Assembly: GCA_011009095.1 (NCBI GenBank)
Contig: VTPC01090701.1
Coordinates: forward strand, 124,001-188,000
DNA from: Ignelater luminosus
Lineage: Eukaryota; Arthropoda; Insecta; Coleoptera; Elateridae
Reading direction: 5' to 3'
DNA: 64,000 bases
Shown: piece by piece, positions 12,601 to 26,800 of the stretch
How the letters are laid out: each line of letters opens with the position of its first letter
How positions within the stretch are numbered: position 1 is the stretch's first letter
Program-made: the position numbers and the translations under genes
The notes under the pieces: generated by a model
Databases searched by the model: none
The model's input: only the letters and a program-made list of their open reading frames with translations
What the model was told of the DNA's origin: nothing

Positions 12601-14300
12601 TCGGTAGTACACATATTAACATACTTTGATGGTTTTCCCAAGTAATTTTGACGCCATTATTAACAATTTATTATTTTTCTTAAAAAAACTGCTGTCGAGT
12701 TTTTTGTTGATATTAATTCCCCCCTGCGGGGTTTTAACATTTTTTTTTTGTTGAAAATTCTACTGTGGTATAAATTTCATTTTGTTACCTTCTGCTAATA
12801 AAATTAATGATCAAAACGTAGAAGTGTACTAATTCTCACGAAGGTCTTTTTTGGAATTCTTTCATTCCACCTCAAGGTTTTGTTTACCAAAACTCCTTTT
12901 AGTAATACTTCTAAGACTTTGCTATAATAATATGATAATATTATTTCTAGAAGATAGGAAAAGGAAATAAATCAACATTCCTTACTATTGAATTGTAAAA
13001 CATTAACTGTACAGGCTTTAAATCTTTTGCGGTTTTGACTCATTTCAATGCTAGTTATATTTACGTCATCTCAGTCTACGAATTTCGATGTCGTATTGTA
13101 ATTTTCTGTTTGATAATCAGACGTAAACAATTTTCCAACCGGGAGGTATTAAGCGATTAAACTTGGGAATTGCTTTATTTACATTTAAGTTAGTCAAGTT
13201 AATGCATTTGTATTGATGCAATCGAACTCGACACATTTCTTTTAGTTACGGAAATTTACAAGTACCAATCAAATTTTATTTTTGGGAAATTTTTCCAATT
13301 ACGCCCCTAATTACACATTTAAATATTATTGCGTGCTTATCAGAGAAAGGTATATACTACAAATTTGCTCTAGATACTATATTTTGTAAAATCCCAAATT
13401 TTTATGTTGTTGTAGAAAGTCTTGGAGATACCCAAACACAATTGTGAGAGAGAATCTTAGAAAACTGATGCTTTAGTTTGTTCTCTAATAAACTCGCTGT
13501 ATAGTCAAGATATTCTGTTTTAAGGATCAGTGTGACCTTCCAAACGCACCAGGAAAAATTAGTTTTATTGGTTTGGTACGTTATATTTGTTTTCTGCTTG
13601 CTGCATTTGAAGCTTGATAGGAATACTAGGCATAATATAAATAGAGCTTTAGCAAACACATTTATTAGGAAAATAAATTTTATCCTTGATTGCATTAAAT
13701 ATTAATTATTTAGATCTAAATTTAAAACATTTCCTTGAAATCTTTATTTGATTCAGAAAAGTTTTTCGAAATTTATTATGTTAATTCTGGCTCACACAAG
13801 GGAAACATCTTAATTAGTAGTCTTGCTCCAAAAAAGTCTATTTGAATCTTTTTCCTTTAAAAACTTTCTGGTTTTTGAACTCCTCAGATAAACCTTTGAA
13901 TGGGTTCTCGCCCTACTCAAAAGTGCTTTACTTTCCTGTAGTCTTTTGCTTTGAATGAAATTCAATATTAATGCTTGTTTACATCCTAAGCAAATCAGTA
14001 GATCAATTTTATTTTTCATCCATTACTTCTCTAACACACCCGGTAGGTAAAAGTTAATTCTTGTTAAGCAATTTTCCGTTATAAAAAAATTTTTAAAATG
14101 TCAGGGACTTGATTGGTTTTTTAATGTGACATTTTTTCTCAAAACCTCAAATTCTTCCTTGTGGTTTATCCCATCAAATTAAGCTATAGCTAGAACGTAC
14201 ACGTCATGAAACAGAAATTTTATCAAGTGCAATTTTAAATAGAAAAACTAATTTTCCACACAAACAGAAACATTAAAAATTCTTTAACCTCTAGAAAATT
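9640..14300. other. No gene seen upstream of cactus
   Basis: AT-rich DNA with short frames. The frame at 12062-12256 (64 codons) looks slightly more coding-like but has no recognisable domain. A CCCCTGCGGGG hairpin lies near 12721-12731. I see no further structure. Confidence 0.4.
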
Positions 14301-14860
14301 TTTATTCATCAGCCGGATGATAATATACTGTCCGATTCCGTTTAACGGTACGAAATTCCAAATTTGGCGACGTTGTTTCAATGGAATTAAAACTTTTTAG
14401 CGGGAAAAAACGTCCGTATATGCCTCGTGTACATTTCATATCTACGCGTTTGGTTATTTAGCCCGCTAAAATCAAGTAAGCTGCTGCGTGTATATGTGTA
14501 TACAGTGCGCAGGTCAAGGGATTCCCCAAACAGAGAATGCGCCGTTGAGCGTGGCGTGTGCTTTCTAGTTTTCAGTATACGAGAAACAAGTCGGGGAGAA
14601 GTGAGTGTGCAGATCGATATAATAACGAAGGATTTACGAACTTTTTTCGAAAATAACCTAACGAATCATCTTTATACAACAATTTGGATAAGAGAGGAAC
14701 ACACTCGTTTATTGGGAGTTGCGTGGTCTATGGTTTTTAAAATCCGTGGGGCCGCGAATACTATAGTGGCGCTTTATTATACAGTGTGAACTTGCGTGGG
14801 GCCATCTTGTTATTAAAAAATCGTCAGTGTGAAAGAACTTGAAAAACTTTTTTTGTAAAA
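14300..14860 (+). promoter_or_regulatory. cact: cactus proximal promoter and 5' UTR
   Basis: A GC-richer island directly upstream of the cactus ATG. It contains a perfect 10-bp kappaB site (GGGATTCCCC, 14518-14527). About 47 bp further on is an initiator-like TCAGTA (14572-14577) that could mark the transcription start. The rest would be 5' UTR to the ATG at 14861. A 120-codon frame (14427-14789) overlaps this region but has no recognisable domain; I treat it as incidental or as an upstream ORF. Start-site data would settle it. Confidence 0.5.
14518..14527 (+). promoter_or_regulatory. Promoter-proximal kappaB site GGGATTCCCC
   Basis: Full match to the kappaB consensus GGGRNNYYCC, 343 bp upstream of the cactus ATG and close to the likely transcription start. 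It is the best-placed element for feedback induction of the inhibitor by Dorsal/Dif/Relish-type factors. This is inference from position and sequence. Confidence 0.6.
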
Positions 14861-17800
14861 ATGGCTAAGCAACAGCAAAAATCAGAAAATATTTTTACAG
14901 ATGCTTCAAGTAAAGGAGCTGGCATGACGGATGAAAAATATAATAAGTTGTACGAGTCTTCAAGAACAGACAGTGGTTTCCTCTCCGGTGGAAACCTAGT
15001 TATATCCGGTGAAATCTTGTCCGAGGAAATTAAATCTGAAGAAATTGAACCCCTTACAGATTCGGGGGTGGGAGACGATAGTGTACAAACGAATCCAAGC
15101 CATCGGGGTGAATCCATGCGTTTAGACAGTGGCGTGGAGTTGGGATTATCGGAGAGCTTTTCAAGCCTCAGTTTAAAAAATCCAAATTTGAACGATTTAA
15201 GTTCTACAAAAATTAAAGAGCCAATAAGCCCAGTACAAATCCAAAAACCGGAAGAACAACCGCCTTGGGAACTCTACTATGAACAAGATGAAGACGGAGA
15301 TACGTAAGTTTGCTTTCTATTTTTAATTATTTTCATTAAGTTTTGCTTTAGTGAAGTTATTCAGATTTATTTGCTGCAACATATTTGTAAGAATACACAG
15401 ATCATTTGGACTTTTTCGTGATACCATTCTTATCAGTTTTAATAATAGACATAACTACTGACAGTTCAGGGTTATCAGTTTTGTTGGGTTTTGCACAGTA
15501 CTGTTTCGTAAATTGTTAGTTTTATGACGAACGGGAATTTTTTTCTTACAATTGTAAATGCCAAGATCAAGTAATAACCAATTTTTGTTTTCTAATCAGG
15601 TTACGCCACTGTGAAATAAGATAAACAGAACCGCATTAGGAACCATTTGCGAATGCGGATATCAAAACAAATATAGTACACGAAAGGAAAAAAACATTTT
15701 ATAATCTCGATGCAATTATCAAAATGTCGGTTTTATTGCAAAAATTATCGCAGGATATTAACTCTGCAGATTGTATGACAAAACGTATTAGATTTCTATG
15801 GGGTTTCCCATTTTAAAAAGATTATAATCAAGGAGAATTTTTTTCGATGTTTTGTTGTAATATTCTTAGAAAATCAAACCATTCAGAACCTTGAAATAGT
15901 ATATCCTAGTTAGGAAAATCCAGCTTTTTAATAAATTTTAATATTTAGAAATTTTGAGGTTAGAATTACACGTAGTGTCATCCAAGACGTGGCAATTTTC
16001 GATACTCTCTGTATATACATACCTAGAATGATATCCTTTGTGGGTTGGTTGAACAAGAGCCCATTAATTATACGTTGATTGCTCGAAAATGCTGAATGGA
16101 ATTTTTTCCCAAACGTTTTTGTGTAATTTATTCCCATGTAAAAGGGAGAATGAAAAAAATACGTAGCGAAGAGTACATTGATCTTCCATTATTATAATAT
16201 CCTGTTCATAAACAGATTCCAATAGATATCATCATCATCGCAATATAATAATGATCACAAACCTGTAGGATTTATAATCGGATAAAAAAAGATCGAATGA
16301 TTTCATGCATTCGCTTTAACCTAAAATGGTTGTTTGTATCAGCTTTTCTTTAAGAGCGAGCAATCGACTGAAATCACGAGGCTTTTTGCGAAATATCACA
16401 TTGTAATATTATTATTGTATGGCTTCGTTCGGCGGGATTCCCTACTGAAATTATCGTTGTTGGCAACGATTTCACGACTGCTGCCTACGTAGTTTGCGTG
16501 CTTTTTGTTGTACATTCAAGACTTTTGACCTTACCTGTACTTGTATTTTTGGATGTTACATACATACTTGTATCCTAGGTTATTTCTGGTGGAATTTCTC
16601 AAGTTCTTTTTTTCCATCTCTCTCACGTTGCCAAATTTAAAAATCATCCAAGTAAATTACATAAAAATTAGACGGTAACAATTGATAAAAGCTTGAAACT
16701 CTAATGTAGTAAAATGTAGGCGTAAACTTTACGATTAGGAAGTTATGTAATTTTTAGTTTAACTGTAGGTTGCAATATCCTTGGTTTAATCTGAACTTGC
16801 ACAATGTTTCTATCTTTAAAGATTAAATATCCTGTGGTGGTATTCAAAGTTAAATGTAAATTCATCAGTCAGATCTTTGTAACATTGATATTGTAGAGAA
16901 GATATTAGTAAAGAGGTTTGTTATTAAAAGAAAAATTCCATCTTTTGGAATTTAGCAATACGTCATCTCATTAGATTTTGTTTACATGCCTGTTTTGATG
17001 GTGTTGTATAATGTAGGAATTTACTCAATAATAAACATTCAAAATTAATGTTATCTAACCTAACAATCTTAATGTCGATAACCCTAATAACAACACACAA
17101 TAGAAAGAAATATACTTTTGCACACCAAGACCACAAAAATGAATATTTTATGAAGCATGGAAAATGTTTATTAGATTCTTTCAACTTGATTTGTTAATAA
17201 TAAATAAAGAAAACTCGACCTTTTTTTTATTATTATTATCTGAAGATAATGAGCATCTTTATTTATTGGGTTTTACCTTTTGCATAATTCTAATCATTTG
17301 CGCGTGTAAGGGACACGTAGTCAGTTTCGTCATCCCAATATATATTTTGCAAAAATCAGCCAACCGCATCATAGATATTTTAATTTGGTACAAATTTAAT
17401 CCATTAAGTAATTTCTGCAGATTAATTTAAGAATTAGCACAGGAAATTGTCTGTTTTGGTTTGTATTATGGTCGTCAAGGATCGTTGAACTGACGTCACA
17501 GTTCGTAAAAAAACAGAGAGGCTTGATCTTCGTCTTATTAGAATTTGATGTAATTCATTGACCTCACAACAAACGTCATATTTCGGATGTCATTATTGGC
17601 GTTTCGTTACATTAATTCGATTTCACCAATGTACACTTTAGATTATTACAAGTGAAAATAAATGGTGTCTATTTTGGCTATTCTCAATATTGAAGGAGGT
17701 ATAGATTGAAAAGCATAATATACGCAGTTTTAGTTATCAAAATTTCTATTTGCACTAACACAGTAGAATAATATTGTTCAGATTGAGTCTTGTGCCAAAA

Positions 17801-20800
17801 AGTCTACGTCGACAAGGTTTCGTCAATTTAATCACCGTACGTGCTACCAATACCGCCCATGTTCAATTCAAACCTACGAAACCTTTCTGACGTAGACTTT
17901 TTGACGTAAGACTCGCCCAGGGCCAATTGTTGTAGTGGGTTAGTGCAATTAAAAATCTTGATTTTTGTACTTTTTTAGTCTACACTCTTCATTTTCGACT
18001 TGTAATAATCTAAACTATACATACCTGAGACACTCTGTATACCTAGAAGGTATATTATTTGTTTTGTCGTCAATTAGTCAGCATTACGTCTTACAAGGTA
18101 ATTAATAGGATATCATGCGCAATATCTACCTTATCTGTCAACTAGCATTGAACTTGCACTGATTACAATATTTGTTTTCAGTAAAGGAATTTTTTAAATT
18201 CCAGAAATTCTTATTTATAGTACAAACATATTTGATGTTTTTGCAACTTTATTACCGTTGGACATGCAAGTATTCCACTCCCCTTATTATTTCCCCTTTA
18301 TCAAAAAACATTATCGCATCGATAAACCTTTTTTAAAAAACAAGCAAAACGTGGTCACCTCTACCGTCATTGGGAATTCTGTTTGAAATTTTTCATTTCG
18401 TTCATTGTATCTCCCTTCTTTTTATTAATGTTAATTACTTGGTTATGAATATAAATTACGTTAACTTTGATACCAGGACGTAGTAACACATTCTAAAAAC
18501 GAATTTCCATTTAGTTCTTTGAACTTTGAACTTGATCCACGGATGTGTTTTTTTATATTGCAAATACCGGTTTGAAAGAATTTAATTGCATTAGTCTGCA
18601 GATTTGCTCGAGTTGTAATTTAAAAACCCGTAATCCCCTTTTATAATACTTCTTACAAAGAGGTTAATCCACTTACATACAACAAAAAACAGTTTCTAAT
18701 TAAGATGACATTATTTCTAAGTTTCTTTAAAGAAAAAAATAATTTGGAATTTATGACAATTAGTAGCAACAATAATGAAGCTAATCGGTAATAAAAATCA
18801 TCACTAATAATTAAAATTTATTATTTCGGTAGTAAATTGCGCCGAATGAATAACATTCCATATAATAAGTATTTTAATTACGAACACTTTAATATACTGT
18901 TTAGGTATTTCCAAACCACAAAAGATTTATTATACCTATGTGGAAAACCCCAAATGGAAATAATTTAGATAGCAGCTGCATACAGTACACACGTACTCAT
19001 TTTTCAAAGCAAGATGAAACAATTGAAAATACTAAAAGTAAGTTATACTCTCTTTTGCTTGCAGACAACTTCATGCTGCCATAGTACAAGGGTTCCTAGA
19101 GTTGGTGATAGCATTAATTCGAGCAGCTCCACATCCTCGACTGTTAGATACACAGAACGACGATGCACAATCTCCTTTACATTTAGCAGTAATGACCGGA
19201 CAATGGAGAATCGCCAGGTGGTTGATCGTTGCAGGAGCAAAGCCCTGTCCGAGGAATCTACAAGGTGATTCGCCTTTACACATATGTGCCCGTACGGGAG
19301 ACATACAAAGTTGTAAAGCAATCGCAGACCCCGTCACCAAACACGAACGAGATGCTTTAGCCTTGAGCTATCCTATACAGAATTATCAACCCTGCGATTT
19401 CGAACAGTGGAATTATGAAGGTAAGTTTGATTGTTATCAAATGAGTGATTCGGTAATAATTTTTAAGTTGAAAGCTGTATCTAATCAGCTATTGTATTGA
19501 GCATAAATCAAGATTGGCGTGGTTTTCCTAGAAAATTAAATTTCAGTTTGTTGCTTAGGATGATTTAAGCGATGATTAGAATTTGTTTTCTACAAATAAC
19601 AATGGAAAAAGATAATAATTGTGCTACCACAGCAGCAGATTAAAAAAGTATTTTTAACCACTTTTAAGTGATTTCAGATTATTTCAGTTTAGAAGATTAT
19701 ATTGAGTCATTTACTCATTAATATTTACGAATTATGATCGTTGATAAATTTTGAAAATATTTACTAATAGTGCAAATACCAAAACACCCGGTAATTATAC
19801 TACCAATCGAAAACAACCTTTGTACCGAGGCGCAGCAGAAGGCGTGCTCTATTCAGAAAAATACGGATGAATCGAAAACGCGGTCTTTATTGAAAATAGT
19901 TTTTGGAAACAATAACAAGATTTTTAGATTTTATTCCAAGAGTTCAAAAGTCCATCTGGTCAATTTACATAATTTGCATAAAGTTGGATCATTGCTATTT
20001 TGCTTGGTAAATGTTAAATACCGGGTGATCGTAAATAATTATGTCCCGGAAAAACAATTGAGAGCTAGTTTCAAACGAAATGTATCGATTTAAACTCAGA
20101 AGAAACGTTGCCAGTTTATTAAAATAATCAAATTTGCGCCAAATTTAAATTTCTCAAAATTCCATATAACTCACCTCAACGTTAAACATTTATTTCGTGA
20201 ATTACCACATTAGAATGCAACTTGAAACATAAAATATTACTCATTAGGATGATTCTTGTTCGCCATGTGTAATGACGAACATTTTGGCAAAAAGTATTTC
20301 TAGCGCCGGAATTTTGAAAGCACTTTTTACTTCAATAAACCTGTTTGGAATATTTAATATTATCTCATTGATTAATTTCGAATTGCAATTAATTTCGAAA
20401 TTAGCTTTACAAGAATTAGACCGAGAATTTTGTGTATCGGACAACGTACAAATTCCTGGACATTATACTCGCTAATAATAATGAAAGTATTACGTGATGA
20501 ACGTGTCCTTGGGCCACCATAACAGCGGCAGCAGTCATCATCGCTTAAAAAAGTCGCTTAATTCATAAATACAAAAATAATAATTTAGGTTTGTTTTTTT
20601 GTGAATAAACGAGGGTCGTTTGTTAATTGATGAAATTTTGTTGCGAACCCGGATCGTGTAGCGCGTTTTTTACAGATTTTCAGTTTATCAGCACAAATAA
20701 GAATAATTATAGTATGTGTGTTCTGCATGATATCTGAAGAGAGAGAGGATCGTGAGGTTCACGTGGATACACCGTTAGTTTGGGAAAATCCAAATCGTAG

Positions 20801-23800
20801 TAGCATAATATTACTACCTACTAACTTTGTGTAAATGAGATTGATAAAAGTAATGAATCTTTTAAGAAACAAATCCATTGTTTGGAAAGAAAGTTTTTTT
20901 CTTTTAAATGAATCACAAGAGATCAAAGTGTGATAATTATAATAGTTCATTTATTAATCAAGGACGTCCTTGTTTTATTCAATCATAAACATTAATAGAC
21001 TTGCCGAGAAGAAGGTGTTAACCAACTCTTACACTAGACTTCCTTTCATTAACTGCAAAAGAAAGTAGATAGTATACTCACTCTTACACATTGCAATACA
21101 CAAATACTTTGATTTATTTTGTCATTCCTTGTGTATGTATGTATAGTATGAAATTGCCTGGAATGCTGTCTAGTTGCAAAACAGGTTTTTACCAAACCGA
21201 TGTAACACCTCTTAACTTTTTTTTCCTTTTTTTGATTTAATAATAAACTTTGCATACGCGAAAAACTAGAATGCTCGTGATTGGTATTGGTTAATACTCA
21301 TTATAGGTCTTCCAATAAATATGTATTAATCAGTCTCATCACAAACTACGCTTAATTTTCTGGGAATCCCCCTATTTTTTTGCGTTTGTGTGTAGAATAA
21401 TGGCATTTTACCGAAAACCCACACCGATGATGATTACAACGTTGTGGTTAGTGACATAAAAAAGACATAATTGAATAATTCCTCACCACAAAATAATTAA
21501 AAACCAAATTTCCATTCCAGTAAGTAATTCATTGTTTGTAGAAATGATTGGAATTGAAGTGTCTTAAGTTTGACATTTTATTAAGAAATTATTTATTTAT
21601 TTTGTAACATATGGACTATGTCTCCGTTTTGTTGATATAACAAATCCACTCATGATTTTACATCTATAGAAGAATCAATACTATAGTAAAATAACAACTC
21701 CCACATCTTATCGATAACACTAATTAAAACCCAAACAAAACAAATCTAATTGTGGTTGAAATAATTAAGACGTGGCCTGACCTCATTGGAAAATCCAAAT
21801 TTCGATTACTATATCTTTTACACACACATGATTTCCTCATCGTATAACATTTATACATACTACACAGTACGTGGGGGCGTTTTTTGCTACCAAACTCGAT
21901 GGACACACATGTGGTACATGCAAGATTTAATAATTATAATTAATCCCTGTTAAAAAATTATTTCTTTTTCATTGTTTTTGTTTCAAAATTCAACATAGCC
22001 GCAAGCAGGAAGCGTTCTTTACATTTTAAAACATTCTTCCGTACTTTTAATCATGAAAATTTCCTGTTTTTCTATCTTTCCGTTATATTGCAAGGTTTGA
22101 CCTTCTTGCTGCCTGGTCGTTGTGTATTTTAATTTAGAAAATGTTGACATTTTGCGTTATAGAACTTTTACTGTTACACTTCATGGCTATTTTAAGAAGC
22201 GGGAACGCACGAGAGGTACCTTTAATAGTGTCCTTGATGGGTTTTAACGATTTAGATGCAAATCAAGCAGTAGTAGTTTGTGTTTGTACCATTTATTATT
22301 ATTATTAATCCGCCTTTCCTTGAAAAAACGTTATTGAATATCAAGAAGTTTATTAGTATTGAATGAATTTATTTAATGATTATTCAAAAAGGAAATGAGT
22401 AGATTACATTGTTTATGGGTTAAAGGTTTGAAGCGAGGAGGCGAAAAATATGAGAAAGAACAATGGCTTGGCACAGTTGGGTATTCAAACAAAAGAGAAT
22501 TCATTTAATATAATGTCTAACGAGGAGCGACGTCGATTTCATCTACTTAACGAACGCGCTTAATAAAGAGAACAGAAACGACTTTTAAAAACTTTCCAAT
22601 ATTAAACACGGGAATCCCTGATTTAAAATGTGGACACTGGCTTTTATGGTGTGATATAGTAGCTTGTTTTCTGTTCTTCTTAAACATCGATTTTATAGTA
22701 TTTGAAAATTCTTTAATAAACAAACTTAGCTTATTAGATATTTTAGGTCGGATGGAAAAAGAATGACGTCAAATTAAAATTGAAACAGGAGAAAAACATC
22801 TTCATTTGTTTTTCAAATAAGTTTTTTAATTTTTATTGTTTTTTGTGTTAAATATTCCTTTAATAATTACAAGATTTTAAGAATTTAATTTCGTATGAAA
22901 TACGTAAACTGAAAAATTGATAAAACAAACTTTTAAGATTAATGGAGTTTCTTATTTATTTAAAAACGTTACTTGCAAGTTTTATTTAATAAACAAAGAT
23001 TATAAAAAAAGTTGCTATAGAAATTTTCCTCTTGACATTTTCTTTCTAGATATGGGAGATATTCGCACAGAAACGAACAGTGAAGCAATAAATACGTCAA
23101 CTTCTAGTTAGTAGTTGTGTTTGTTTATCTCTTTTATGTTATTTTTATAATAATTATCAGTTGATTGTTAATAGTTTGCGTGTATCGTTGAAGAGTAATT
23201 AGCAAGATGCAGCTAAAAATACTCAAAAATCAATACCCAACAACAATAATTTTTATAATCAAGATAAAGATCAGTGTTGGCAATTCTTTTCAATTGTTTC
23301 CAAAATTAAATCACAATAATGTCGGTAGTTAAATAAGAAATAAAAAGTAGAAAATTCAAAAAATTACTTCCAATTTAACCGTGGCTAATGATTTAATTGC
23401 CATTGTGACAGGACATAATTTATTTAACTTGAACAGCATTAAATGCAGACTACTTTTGAAGGAATTAAGAGAACTAGTAACTATTTCTCAGCAAATTCTT
23501 TCTCAGCAGGAGATACCGCGGGGAATGTTTAAAATCCCTTTCGAATGGAAAAAAATAAATTGCCGACAACTTCACACAAATGCCATTTTGATGTATTTTA
23601 TAGTCTGTAAAGTATTTAGCGCTTTGGGTTTTTCCAGACCTTAAAAAGTATATAGCCTCACCTGCAGATAAATTAACGGTTATGATAAGTTGATTCTTTT
23701 TTTTATTCAGGCATTTGTTTTTTAAAATCTTGTCTACTTATTTTATTCCCTGCCTACTCCAATTAACGACAAAAGTCTTAATTACATCGAAAAAATAACT

Positions 23801-26800
23801 ATAATTTACAACACTGGGAAAATCCATCCTAACTCCATCTCAAATAAGTGTAATGTTAAAACAATGAAGTATTTGTAATTTATAAGCTTGAAGATTTACA
23901 CAATCTAGTTATATCTCGTTGTGGAGATATACTATACAATACAAAACAAATAAGTTATTGTTTTGTGTTGTTCGTCAAGAAAATTTTCAGTAATGTTGCT
24001 CTCTGGCATGCAGCTTCTCCGGTTAATTTTAAATAGTAAATAGTACTGAGCGCAAACGCCCACGAAATCACGCGCGCCGGGCTTTTGCATTTTTAATGGC
24101 GTATTTTTAGGTAATTGTTTTTTGGTAAAATTTATGAAACAGAACGTGGGTGTTTATTTTAAGCGCGAAATGTATTTTTGGATAATTTTTTACACTTTTT
24201 TTCCTCTTATTCCAAATATTTGGGTCAAGTTAAAAATAGGAGATGCGGGGAAAAATTGCACTTGCAAATTTATTTTTTTTCTAAACACACTTGTTTTCGA
24301 TTACTACTTGTTTTGTTTACATTAGAGGTTGTGATGATTTCTAGATAACCTCAATTTTTGGTATCATTGGTGCCCACAAAATATAGCAATATACTAAACT
24401 CAAAAAATTATCTTTTAGGCACCAATACTGAGATTATTATTTTAAAACTTCTATCTCTGTCTATTATTGTTTTATAATAAAATTAAAAATAGATCGTCGG
24501 ATGATATTTTCTGACGAGTCAAGTAGACGATACCTTAAATTAACTCAGGGCTTTCCAGTTCTTTACATAGCAAACTAATGACTCTTCACACTCCATTCAA
24601 GCCCTCACACGCAGAAATGCACCACTACTAATAATAGAGCGAAATTTTTGCCGCACTCCCGGAATGCCTTTGGAAACGTTAACTTTGGGAAAACCAGACC
24701 TGTCTGGCCGAGCGCAGTCTGAATTCCGCATGTTTGAGTCTCAGAATAAACTTGTATATATTTTAAGGACGTACCAAAAACCTACAAAACTTTCAGAGCG
24801 CTCGATTTTGTGAAGGATTTTTTTGAATCACCGCGTATAATTATTGTTAACCGATTAGGTTTTGTCATCATGTGAATTATCATTGTTAGGTGGTAAATGA
24901 TTCATTGAATAATTTTCTTAAATCATCAAATTCTAGAAAATTTAAAAGGGTTTTTGATATTATTTTAATTGCTAGAAGTTCAGGATGTCTATTTTTTCAC
25001 CTTCATTGGTCCACAATACAATGTATTCCGCACACCTTGTATCCTGGCACGAGTCACATGTATATGCTAATTTTAATCGCAGTTTTTTTTTGCGGCTGCC
25101 TGTCCATGTTTGGACTGCTGCTGATTCATTTGAGTTGTGCTGTGTGCATTCTCAATGCAAGCGCCAGTTTTCCGCGAAAAGCGGAAAATCCAAACTGACG
25201 TTTTCTCTGCGTGTACTATGAACATCATGTGAGAAAGTTGAAGGCACCAATGATATATTTTTAAACAAACCACGAAAAAAACAATCTCAAGAATTTCTGG
25301 CTAAGCATTTCAGAAGTTTCAAATTCTAAATTTGACAGATTTAGTCCGGATTGTGCTTTTGAAAATAGAAAAATCTGTTTGATACCCTAGATCTAGCAGA
25401 GATAGTTTGATTTTATATTTTACACAGTTAGAAATTCTGAGCAAAATAGATTAGTTCCAAGAAAAAAAATAAAGAATATATAAATTTTACTACGTGACTC
25501 CTATTGTTATAACTTATAAGATATTTGATTTGTAGAACAATTGACTCTGCACTATGCAAAACCACAAACATACACAATAAAAGATATTTACTGTCAAGAT
25601 TAAATTGCTCCAAAGTTTTTTCTTTTCTTATTTATCTTTTTGGGAATTAAAATTTCCTTTTAAATCAACATAATTGTCTTGAAATGTTTAAATGCCGCCA
25701 GACAAGTATTGTTATAGGTTTTCTTGAATCCTCTAGACGTTTTATGCCTATTGTAATCTGTTTTGGAAACATACCATATTTATGAATTAAAAAGTATGCT
25801 CCAAGCAATGTAATGATAACAAAACCTTGACTTTATTCATGGTCATCTTGCAAATTACAAAAATGGGCTCGTATTTTTTTTAACTTGAAAATTGAAAAAT
25901 TCTTTTGTTTTACAAATATAATTAATGTCTGGAACTTCCATGTTTTAGTAGGTAGAGGTAATTAAAAATGTCCATTAGAAAAATCCTAAGAAAATTAAAG
26001 AAGCCTTCTAGAAAATAATGTCATAAAAACAATTTAAATCCTGTTTTACTGGACTTTGAAGAGAAGGATTACTAGCTTTTGTAAAAATGTGTGATTCCAA
26101 GAGATTAAAACAACATTGATGACATTAAAGGTTTTAGTAATTCCTATTTTAGAACCTTGGGGGCATTACAGAAAGTTATCCAAAGGAAAACCATTGTCTA
26201 TTGTATATATCGAAGAAAAAAGTAATTGAAGTTACCATTTATGGTTAAGAAATCTAATTCTGATAAAAAATTTATCTTTTAGAAATTTGAGGTTTATTTG
26301 TTTTTGTCATTGTGGGTTATGTGGTTAGCTATATCATTTATATATTTAGACTCTTTCTTGATATGTTATTTTTTTTGTTACAGGCAAGACATGTGTACAT
26401 GTAGCAGCATTACATGGACATATCGATGTTCTCCGACATCTTGTTTGGTATGGTGCAGATATCAACGCAAGAGAAGGCACAAGCGGTTTTACAGCATTAA
26501 ATTATGCTTTGCAAGGAAGAGATGAAGAAATGACACAGTTCTTGTTAGCTGACCAGAAACTCAATCCCACTGTACTTACGTACGGTAGGAAAAGTGTTTT
26601 ACAACTTGGTTATCAAATGCCTTCAAATTTGGCTGAAGCTCTCCGCTTACGAGGCGTTCCCTCTCCATATAGTTCTGATGAAGAATATGATGATGATAGC
26701 GAGGACGAGGTTTGTTAGTATACAGATATTATATAAAATTTCAAATCTAAAATATTCATGGTTTAATTTTTTAAGCACGCTTTTACATTAAAGATTCACT

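Larger units (their letters stand above)
15304..19064 (+). other. cactus intron 1
   Basis: 3.8-kb intron between GTAAGT and TTGCAG. It contains Rel-type sites (16434; 18942 on the minus strand), a 130-bp inverted-repeat element (17785-17914) and a palindromic CRE-like TGACGTCA (about 17490). No other gene is seen. Confidence 0.8.
19421..26383 (+). other. cactus intron 2
   Basis: 7-kb intron between GTAAGT and TTACAG. It holds exact Rel-type cores at 21362 and 22610, Dorsal-like AT-cored sites at 20782, 23816 and 24687, and a CRE-like TGACGTCA near 22764. A possible alternative terminal exon lies at 23050-23111. A short hairpin (TTTTCCGC/GCGGAAAA, about 25168-25188) and an inverted pair ATTGGTGCC/GGCACCAAT (24366-24426) are also present. 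Open frames at 19770-20093, 20272-20475 and 24890-25198 are not recognised and are probably chance. Confidence 0.75.

Noticed and set aside
14427..14789. 120-codon + frame just upstream of cactus
   Set aside because: It overlaps the promoter/5' UTR and the kappaB site, has no recognisable domain and ends before the cactus ATG. Best treated as chance or an upstream ORF.
14824..15117. 97-codon minus frame over cactus exon 1
   Set aside because: Shadow of the cactus coding exon on the opposite strand.
19770..20093. 107-codon frame in cactus intron 2
   Set aside because: No domain; CCGGGTG words at both ends hint at a decayed element but no inverted ends could be confirmed.
24890..25221. 102- and 78-codon overlapping frames in cactus intron 2
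   Set aside because: Overlapping frames without domains; one contains hydrophobic runs typical of translated AT-rich DNA.
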